The position numbers were made by a program, and so were the translations under genes. The notes below the pieces were generated by a model. The model was not told the DNA's origin. It was given only the letters and a program-made list of their open reading frames with translations, and searched no databases. Shown here one piece after another: positions 58,018 through 64,000 of a stretch of 64,000 bases of DNA. The DNA comes from Ligilactobacillus faecis. Its GTDB lineage: Bacteria; Bacillota; Bacilli; Lactobacillales; Lactobacillaceae. Position 1 is the stretch's first letter. The number at the start of each line of letters is the position of its first letter. The stretch is taken from NCBI RefSeq assembly GCF_029889745.1, contig NZ_CP123639.1, forward strand, positions 1,338,501 through 1,402,500. Direction: 5' to 3'.

Positions 58018-59136
58018 ATGAGATTTTTACATACTGCTGACTGGCATATCGGAAAAAAATTACACGATTATAGTTTAGTTGAAGAACAGTTAGAGGCATT
58101 TTCACAGATCAAAAAGATCGCCCAAACAGAACAAGTCGATGCTGTCGTTATTGCAGGAGATCTTTACGATCGCTCGCTTCCAAGTGAAACAGCAGTGACT
58201 TTAGTTGATCAGATGCTCTACGAATTGAATCTAAAAGCTAACTTGCCCCTTTTAGTGATCAGTGGAAATCATGATTCTGCAGTGCGCTTAGCGACAGGCA
58301 GTGACTGGTATAAACAAACTGATTTTTATGTTCATACCAAACTTTCACAAGCTTTTGAACCGATCGAACTTAAAGATGTGCAGTTCTTTTTATTGCCTTA
58401 CTTTGAATTACAAGCAGCACGAAACTATTTTGATGAGGAAATAAAAAATATAACTGAGGCGCTGCAAAGGATCGTGGCTTTGATGCAGGAGCGTTTTGAT
58501 CCAGAAAAAAAACATGTTTTAGTAGCTCATTTTTTTGTAGCAGGCAGTTTACGGACAGCTTCGGAAACATCGCTTGAGATCGGTGGACTCGATGCAGTAC
58601 CGGCAGAAGTTTTTCAAGTTTTTGATCATGTAGCTTTAGGGCATTTGCATGATAAAGATGCTTCACAAGCCGAACATATCAAATACAGTGGCTCGCTTTT
58701 AAAATATTCGATCGCTGAAGCAACACGTGAAAAAGGAGTTTGGATCGTAGACACCGAAAGCAAAACGACAAAGTGGTGTGCTTTAAAACCATTACACGAT
58801 ATCAAACTTTTAAAGGGAACTTTTGCTGAGTTAACAGCACCTAAAAGCTTTCAAAGTATTACAGCTGAGACATTTACAGCGCTCGAACTTACAGATGAAC
58901 ATCCAGTGATCGATGCGATGAGCCGTTTGCGCCAGTATTATCCACGTTTACTAGAATTGAAATGGCAAAAACAGCCTAATTCGCGCTCAAAACAGCGCCA
59001 AAAAGTGAAACAACAAACACCATTAGAACTTTTAGCTGGTTTCTTTGAACAAACAACAGGGCAAGAAATGACGAGACTCCAAGCAGACCTAGCTAAAGAA
59101 TGTTTGGAAAAACTTAGACAGAAAGAGGATGTATGA
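58018..59136 (+). CDS. sbcD: SbcCD nuclease subunit D
   Basis: 372-residue Mre11-type phosphodiesterase. Motifs: LHTADWHIGKKL at 4-15, VIAGDLYDRSLPS near 47, LLVISGNHDSAVRL near 80, VLVAHFFVAG near 180 and VALGHLHDKD near 210. With SbcC it opens hairpins and blocked DNA ends at breaks or stalled forks. ATG 58018 has AGAGGGGTAAG upstream; the longer frame from 57955 is unlikely. A LexA-like box overlaps its promoter. Overlaps sbcC by one to four bases (ATGATG). Confidence 0.95.
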   Translation: MRFLHTADWHIGKKLHDYSLVEEQLEAFSQIKKIAQTEQVDAVVIAGDLYDRSLPSETAVTLVDQMLYELNLKANLPLLVISGNHDSAVRLATGSDWYKQTDFYVHTKLSQAFEPIELKDVQFFLLPYFELQAARNYFDEEIKNITEALQRIVALMQERFDPEKKHVLVAHFFVAGSLRTASETSLEIGGLDAVPAEVFQVFDHVALGHLHDKDASQAEHIKYSGSLLKYSIAEATREKGVWIVDTESKTTKWCALKPLHDIKLLKGTFAELTAPKSFQSITAETFTALELTDEHPVIDAMSRLRQYYPRLLELKWQKQPNSRSKQRQKVKQQTPLELLAGFFEQTTGQEMTRLQADLAKECLEKLRQKEDV

Positions 59137-62100
59137 TGCGACCATTAAAGATCGAATTAGACAATTTTGGACCATTTAAACATGAGAATGTTGATTTTGA
59201 ACGTTTTAAAGAGACGCCTCTTTTTTTGATCACAGGAAAGACAGGTAGTGGCAAAACAACGATCTTTGATGCGATGTGTTATGCTCTTTTTAATGAAACT
59301 TCAGGCAAAAAACGGGCTGCGACTCAAATGCGTTCTGACTTTGCAACGACAAAAGAAGAGACTTGCGTCAAATTCACGTTTGAACACCAAGGAAAGATCT
59401 ACCAGATCGAACGCCGCCCACAGCAGACATTAGTCGGACGTGGCAAAAAAGAAGTAAAACGAGCTGCTAAAGTCGCTTTGACATATGAAGATCAAGCAGG
59501 AAAAACACAAGTGATCACTAAGATCCCTGAAGCCAAACGTTTTATTGATGAATTACTCAAGTTGAATGCCGATCAATTTACAAAAGTTATTTTGTTGCCT
59601 CAAGGTCAATTTCGTAATTTCTTAGCTGCAGATAGTAGTGAAAAAGAAGAAGTTCTCCGCAATCTTTTTGGCACAGAACTCTTTGAACAGTGGAGTACGG
59701 CATTAAAAGAGAAATACAAAGAAGAATATGGTATTTCAGCTACACAAAAACGCGAGCTTGAACTTTTAATGCAACAAAGCGAGTTAGTTGATGAAAATTT
59801 GAGAACAGAACAGTGGCTCGAATTGGTGACACAAAAATTAGCTCAGCAAACTGAACAACTTGCTCAATTTCAAGTGGATGAAGCAAAACAAAAACGCCAA
59901 GTCAAACAGCTTGAACAAGAACTTACAGCGGCTAAAGAGCTTGAACATCAACGTGAAAGCTTAGCTAAATTACAAGCAAAACAAGCTGAATTGGCTCCTA
60001 AAAAAGCACAGATCCAAGAGCAAAAAAAGCAATTACAGCGTTTAGAATGGGCGCAGACGCAAAAAGGTGAGTGGACTTTATTAGCAGATGCAAAACAGAA
60101 AATAGCTGATTTAGCTAAAGTATTTCCGAAAAAAGAAAAAGAAAAAGCTCAGCTCACTGCCAAATTACGTACTTTAACTGAAAAAGAAGAGATTCAGGCA
60201 ACGCAAATACCTTATTTCAAAAAATTAGAATTAAAGATCCATGAACTAACTAAAAGCTTAGAAAAATACCAACAGCTCAGCGAACTCGCAACTAAATGTG
60301 AAGATCTGATGTTTAAAAAAACTGAAAAGGAGCAACAAAATAACGCTTTGAGCGCCAAATATGATGAACTTCAAGCTAAATTAGCAGATGTGACTGTGCG
60401 CTTAGATGCCTTAGCTGATCTAAATGAGCAAAAGCTCCACCTTGAGCATCAAAAAACAAAGCACCTGACAGAAGAAGCCAAGTACACTGAGATCAAGCAG
60501 GATAAAAAAAAGAAAGTAGAGCAAGCTCACGAGTTAAATATTTTGAAACAGAAAAGAGCAGATGCTAAAAAGGCAAAACAAGAAGCAGAAATAAAAGCTA
60601 ATGAGCTTGAGCAAGCTTATTTAAGTTCCCAGATCGTACAACTAGCTCAAAAATTGAAACCAGGACACCCTTGTCCGGTATGTGGAAGTAGTGAGCATCC
60701 TCATTTAGCTACAAAAACGTCAGATAGTTTTGTCAATGAAGAACAAGTTAAAGCTGCTAAGGAAAAACAGCAGCAAACGCTTGCGACGTATGAATATTAT
60801 GTTAGTGATGTCAAAAATACGACGGCTCGTTTGACGGAATTTAAAGTAGAAGTTACGAACAAAACAACCAATTTTTTAGCTGAGATCAAATGTTTGGAAT
60901 TATCTCAAGCCAAAGAGTTTTTGACTGCTCAAAAAAAACAGTTAGAAAAAGCTGAAGCAAAACTCAAAAAAGAAACTGAAGAAAAGCGAGCCCTTTTGAT
61001 GAAACAACAAGCTCTTCAAAAAGAGCTCCCAAAACTAGAAGAAAATAGATCAGATCTGACAAACGAGTTGCAAAGTCTAGCAACGAATTTAGCTTTGGCA
61101 AAAGCAGAATTAGCAACTAAAGCGGCTGAGTTACCGGCTGATCACCCTACGAAAGCTCAGGCAAAACATCAACTTGAGCTGTGGCAAACAGAATTATATG
61201 AATTTGAAAAAGAACAGACAGAACTTAATGCTAAAAAAATAAAAGCCAAAGAATCTGTTGCGATGCTTACGGCTGAGTTGAAACAATTAAGTCAAGAAAA
61301 GAGCACAGTAGAAGCCAAGCAAGCATCACTAACGCAGCATCTCACCCAAAATTGTGAAGCTGTGGCTGAAACACTTGCCTCATTAGCTGAATTATTAGCA
61401 GCTAAGAAAGATATCGCAAAATATAAAATGGCGATCACCACTTTTGAAAGTGAATGGCAAAAAAATAATTCTCAAATCGAATTATTACGCGAAGCAGTCA
61501 TAGGACGGCCTAAAGTCGATCTTACAGAATTAACGACAAGTTTAGCTGAAAGCAAGCGACATTTAGAGATGATCAGAGAAAATATAACTACGCTTGAGCT
61601 TAGTTTTAAACGGGAACAGCAGTTGTTCTTCCGAGTTGAACAAGGTTTTGAGAAAAATAAACTTGCTTTAGAGCATTTGGCGCAACTAAAAGAACTAGTT
61701 GATGTCGTAACTGGGAAAGGTGAACAAAAACTTGGTTTAGAGCGGTATATTTTACAAAACTATTTGACGCAAGTTTTAGATGTTGCTAACCTGCGTTTAG
61801 CACAATTGACTAATGAACGCTATGAACTTTGCTTGAGTGATGAAATTGGACGTGGAGCTTCAAGTACTGGCTTAGAACTCGATATTTACGATGCGAGCGT
61901 CTGTAAAAAAAGAAGTGTGCATACTCTTTCTGGGGGCGAGAGCTTTTTAGCAGCTTTAGCACTAGCTTTAGCTTTAGGCGAAGTTATCCAACAACAAAGT
62001 GGTGGGATCCAGATCGATGCTTTATTTGTTGATGAAGGTTTTGGTTCTCTTGACCAAGAAGCTTTGCAAACTGCTTTGGCGACATTACAAAATATCGACG

Positions 62101-62222
62101 GACAAGAGCGGATCGTGGGGATCATTAGTCATGTAACTGAATTAAAAGAACAATTACCTTATCAGTTACAAGTTATTACTCATGGGGAACAGAGTACTTT
62201 AAAATATCGAGCATTACTTTAG
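59133..62222 (+). CDS. sbcC: SbcCD nuclease subunit C (Rad50-like ATPase)
   Basis: 1,029-residue SMC-like ATPase, usual length. Walker A ITGKTGSGKTTIFDAM near residue 31, about 850 residues of coiled coil rich in Lys, Glu and Gln, a zinc hook CPVC near 513 in the middle, signature LSGGESFLAALALALALG near 930, and Walker B ALFVDEGFGSLDQ near 962. Works with SbcD. Starts at ATG 59133 or 59136 overlapping the sbcD stop. The next gene follows by 14 bp. Confidence 0.96.
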   Translation: MMRPLKIELDNFGPFKHENVDFERFKETPLFLITGKTGSGKTTIFDAMCYALFNETSGKKRAATQMRSDFATTKEETCVKFTFEHQGKIYQIERRPQQTLVGRGKKEVKRAAKVALTYEDQAGKTQVITKIPEAKRFIDELLKLNADQFTKVILLPQGQFRNFLAADSSEKEEVLRNLFGTELFEQWSTALKEKYKEEYGISATQKRELELLMQQSELVDENLRTEQWLELVTQKLAQQTEQLAQFQVDEAKQKRQVKQLEQELTAAKELEHQRESLAKLQAKQAELAPKKAQIQEQKKQLQRLEWAQTQKGEWTLLADAKQKIADLAKVFPKKEKEKAQLTAKLRTLTEKEEIQATQIPYFKKLELKIHELTKSLEKYQQLSELATKCEDLMFKKTEKEQQNNALSAKYDELQAKLADVTVRLDALADLNEQKLHLEHQKTKHLTEEAKYTEIKQDKKKKVEQAHELNILKQKRADAKKAKQEAEIKANELEQAYLSSQIVQLAQKLKPGHPCPVCGSSEHPHLATKTSDSFVNEEQVKAAKEKQQQTLATYEYYVSDVKNTTARLTEFKVEVTNKTTNFLAEIKCLELSQAKEFLTAQKKQLEKAEAKLKKETEEKRALLMKQQALQKELPKLEENRSDLTNELQSLATNLALAKAELATKAAELPADHPTKAQAKHQLELWQTELYEFEKEQTELNAKKIKAKESVAMLTAELKQLSQEKSTVEAKQASLTQHLTQNCEAVAETLASLAELLAAKKDIAKYKMAITTFESEWQKNNSQIELLREAVIGRPKVDLTELTTSLAESKRHLEMIRENITTLELSFKREQQLFFRVEQGFEKNKLALEHLAQLKELVDVVTGKGEQKLGLERYILQNYLTQVLDVANLRLAQLTNERYELCLSDEIGRGASSTGLELDIYDASVCKKRSVHTLSGGESFLAALALALALGEVIQQQSGGIQIDALFVDEGFGSLDQEALQTALATLQNIDGQERIVGIISHVTELKEQLPYQLQVITHGEQSTLKYRALL

Positions 62223-62236
62223 ATTTGAGGAACATT

Positions 62237-62821
62237 ATGCAATATCGGACACATTTGACGACTTCATTTGCGCTTGGCTTACCATTAATGGCGGCTGTCG
62301 GTCAAGTTACGGTGATCAATGGGCTCGCATTAGCTTGTGGAAGTCTTCTTCCAGATATCGATCATCCCCGGTCATTTATCGGTAAAAAAAGCCAAGTTGT
62401 TAGTAAAGTTGCTAGTAAGACGCTAGGACATAGAGGGGCGACACATTCCTTGATCGTAGCCATCTTAGTCTATTTAGGTACGCTTTGGATCGCGCGTCAT
62501 TACTTATCGCCAGAAGCCAATTTTGTACCTTTCTGGTTATTTGGAGGCTATTTATTGCATTTGAGCGAAGATAGTTTTTCTAAAAATAGTATCCATTGGT
62601 TTTGGCCGTTTTCAAAAGTCAAACGCAGTTCGCGAAAACGGCTTTTTTACTACCGTACAGGACATGTTAGCGAATATTTGATCTTAGGTTTTATGTTATG
62701 TTTGCTTTTGATCGAGCTTGATCTCTTGTATTTAGGAAAACTGCAAACGTTATTTTCAAAGGGCTGTTTAGTCTATATCAAGCTCTTTTTAGTCAAATTG
62801 CAAACATTGATGGGACTTTAA
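62237..62821 (+). CDS. YdjM-like membrane-bound metal-dependent hydrolase
   Basis: About 194 residues of the YdjM/DUF457 family. Begins MQYRTHLTTSFALGLPLM with the conserved RTH; GSLLPDIDHPRSFIG near 40 and LGHRGATHSLIVAILVYLG near 67 carry the metal-binding Asp and His residues; LHLSEDSFSKNSIHWFWPF near 115 is the third motif. Four spans or so. ATG 62237 with TGAGGAAC is preferred over TTG 62225. It follows sbcC by 14 bp and would share its SOS-type control; the E. coli member is LexA-regulated too. Biochemical role unknown. Confidence 0.85.
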   Translation: MQYRTHLTTSFALGLPLMAAVGQVTVINGLALACGSLLPDIDHPRSFIGKKSQVVSKVASKTLGHRGATHSLIVAILVYLGTLWIARHYLSPEANFVPFWLFGGYLLHLSEDSFSKNSIHWFWPFSKVKRSSRKRLFYYRTGHVSEYLILGFMLCLLLIELDLLYLGKLQTLFSKGCLVYIKLFLVKLQTLMGL

Positions 62822-62891
62822 ATTTTAGCCTAAAATTGCTCATTGAGCTTATTGCGATGCTGAAAAGTTAAACGCATGTCAGTCAAATTTC

Positions 62892-63232
62892 TGCTATAAT
62901 TACAAGTAGTATTTAGATTTTAATATATTGAAAAAAGGTATCGATAATAGCGTTTTGTCTGTAAAGATAGTGGGCGCTTTTGATAAAAGTTGGCTTTGGG
63001 ATATGAAAACGAGTAGTAGTCGGTCTACTTAGCATGTGAGAGCCCTTAAACTTATTGTTTTCCAACAAAAAGTTGTGTCTTTTGTTCTCTGCTGGATCGA
63101 TCCAATTAGGTTGTGATGTAAAGCAACTATCAGTATATAATCTTAGTAAGAAAGATCAATTTGAGGAAAGGAAAAGCTATCAAAACGACCGCCTTCAACT
63201 TGAGTGTGGCCTAAGTATAGTAAGCTAAGTCG
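62892..63232 (+). promoter_or_regulatory. Promoter and 330-nt leader of the PerR-type gene
   Basis: Extended -10 TGC-TATAAT at 62892-62900 predicts a leader of about 325 nt. It can form AGTAG/CTACT and GGGC/GCCC nested helices near 62969-63050, and others. There is no T-box sequence, no known aptamer that I recognise, and no SD right before the ATG at 63233. GAGGAAAGGAAAAGC (about 63161) resembles part of block 2 of the cshA leader only weakly. Confidence 0.5.
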
Positions 63233-63670
63233 ATGAAAGATCAAGAAGTATTGGTTGTAGCTGCCCAAAAATTAAAACAGCATGAGATCAAAGCAACACC
63301 ACAAAGGCAGATCATTTTAGCTTATTTGATGCGTTCGACAGAACATCCGTCGATCAATATGATCCACCAGTATCTAAAAAAACAAGATCATAAAGTGAGT
63401 TTAGCGACAGTCTATAATACGCTTGAGCTTTTAGCCAAACATGATCTTGTTGTTGAAGTAGCTTTAGATAGTGCGGGGCATGTTCGGTATGATTATTTTG
63501 ATCAGCCACACTATCATTTGATCTGTTTGAATTGTGGTAAGATCGAAGATGTTTTTGATGATAGTTACTTAGCTTTAGAAAAATTAGCTCAAAAGCAGAG
63601 CGCTTATCGCATTATCAGTAGTCGCTATGATGTATACGGTCTTTGTCCTGAGTGCCAAGCTAAGGAATGA
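63233..63670 (+). CDS. perR: PerR-type Fur family regulator
   Basis: 145-residue Fur-family metalloregulator. The DNA-binding part has IKATPQRQIILAYL near 19 and VSLATVYNTLELLAKHDLV near 55. The peroxide-sensing Fe/Mn site of PerR appears complete: H38, D87, H93, H95 and D106; the Asp at 87 (VRYDYF) is what separates PerR from Fur and Zur. Structural zinc is held by CLNC (98/101) and CPEC near the end. It represses peroxide defence and iron-storage genes until H2O2 oxidises it. A plausible partner for an organism that respires with NDH-2 and cytochrome bd. Confidence 0.88.
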   Translation: MKDQEVLVVAAQKLKQHEIKATPQRQIILAYLMRSTEHPSINMIHQYLKKQDHKVSLATVYNTLELLAKHDLVVEVALDSAGHVRYDYFDQPHYHLICLNCGKIEDVFDDSYLALEKLAQKQSAYRIISSRYDVYGLCPECQAKE

Positions 63671-63681
63671 ATTTTGTGAGC

Positions 63682-63710
63682 TTGCTTTAATAATTGTGAG
63701 AATATATAAT
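63682..63710 (+). promoter_or_regulatory. Promoter of the tyrS T-box operon
   Basis: TTGCTT (63682-63687), exactly 17 bp, TATAAT (63705-63710). Confidence 0.8.
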
Positions 63711-63716
63711 AGAGCT

Positions 63717-63957
63717 TATCAAAGTTCACACTTGATAAATTGCAATGAAGTAGCTTAGTAGGTGCAAACGTCCCTATAACAGAGAGCCATTTATGCTGGA
63801 AGGTGGCATATACGTTTGAGCTGAATTACACTATGGAGCAAAAAACGGGTCATTCCGTTATCGATGTTCAAGGAGGCTGGCTTTAGGTCAGCAATCTGGG
63901 TGGTAACGCGGAAAACAATTCGTCCCTGATGTTTTGCATCAGGGGCTTTTTTTATAA
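63717..63957 (+). promoter_or_regulatory. T-box riboswitch (tyrosine)
   Basis: tRNA-sensing leader. Stem I region includes GCTGGAAGGTGGC (distal loop). A TAC tyrosine codon at 63827-63829 sits where the specifier is expected. The T-box sequence GGGTGGTAACGCGG is at 63898-63911, with UGGU able to pair with the ACCA end of uncharged tRNA-Tyr. The competing terminator CCCTGATG / CATCAGGG with a T-run is at 63924-63953. Uncharged tRNA-Tyr would allow read-through into tyrS. Confidence 0.93.
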
Positions 63958-63970
63958 AAAGGAGGAACTT

Positions 63971-64000
63971 ATGGAAAATATTTTAGAAGAATTAAAATGG
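63971..64000 (+). CDS. tyrS: Tyrosyl-tRNA synthetase, 5' end only
   Basis: Only ten codons are in the window: MENILEELKW, which matches the usual N-terminus of Firmicutes TyrS. AAAGGAGGAA precedes the ATG, and a T-box with a tyrosine specifier lies directly upstream, which supports the call. The rest lies beyond the window. Confidence 0.85.
   Translation, partial: MENILEELKW

Noticed and set aside
62900-63232. T-box or cshA-type leader before perR
   Set aside because: No GGGTGGNACCGCG-like sequence and no terminator are present; resemblance to block 2 (GGAAAGGAAAA) is too short to count.
1-64000. CRISPR array, prophage or conjugative module
   Set aside because: No regularly spaced repeats, no phage structural or integrase genes, no relaxase; mobile DNA here consists of insertion sequences only.

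Overview
The window looks like chromosome of a low-GC Gram-positive of the family Lactobacillaceae, most likely Ligilactobacillus or a close relative. The basis is strong AGGAGG ribosome sites, GTG and TTG starts, intrinsic terminators, a tyrosine T-box, CcpA-type cre sites, a heme-dependent cytochrome bd chain with only the last menaquinone steps, and the murF-cshA / acpS-alr-mazF gene set. The species cannot be fixed from sequence reading alone. No prophage, CRISPR array, rRNA or tRNA gene was seen.

Layout. 1-2.5 kb: sucrose hydrolase (cut by the window edge) and an oligosaccharide symporter under a LacI-type operator pair and a cre site. 2.5-10 kb: membrane-anchored matrixin protease, acetyltransferase, topB, a RecD-like helicase and cfa. 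10-12 kb: an IS1182-type element. 11.9-13.5 kb: dedA and uppP (undecaprenyl phosphate recycling). 13.6-17.5 kb: CopY-like, UspA, TetR and MarR proteins and a flavin reductase. 17.7-24 kb: a membrane protein with a PARG-like macrodomain protein, then a heterodimeric ABC exporter. 23.9-25.9 kb: first copy of a 2,001-bp IS200/IS605 element. 26-29 kb: betaine ABC importer. 29-33 kb: a 45-residue basic protein, an acetyltransferase, an orphan structured RNA, lemA-htpX and murF. 33.2-35 kb: cshA with a long leader. 35-36.5 kb: an ISL3 element.

36.6-45.8 kb holds a respiratory module: cydABCD, a polyprenyl diphosphate synthase, menA and a type II NADH dehydrogenase. Together these give NADH -> (demethyl)menaquinone -> cytochrome bd -> oxygen, if heme and dihydroxynaphthoate come from outside. 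An IS1182-type element follows (45.8-47.3 kb), then lutABC for lactate oxidation (47.5-50.5 kb), then acpS, alr, a small cysteine-containing protein and mazF. 53-57 kb holds an IS150-like element and the second IS200/IS605 copy, inverted relative to the first. The end carries an acetyltransferase, sbcDC behind a LexA-like box, a YdjM-type protein, a PerR-type regulator with a long leader, and a T-box in front of tyrS (cut by the edge).

The most unusual signals are: (i) a multi-block leader shared by cshA and mazF, about 19 kb apart; (ii) a strong excess of GATC in chromosomal genes, created by using ATC for isoleucine after codons ending in G; (iii) an apparently independent structured RNA before lemA; (iv) IS insertions aimed at terminators, including a 29-bp duplication of the whole ndh terminator hairpin; (v) a macrodomain protein that has lost its catalytic glutamate; and (vi) a 7-codon leader peptide whose stop overlaps the start of lutA.
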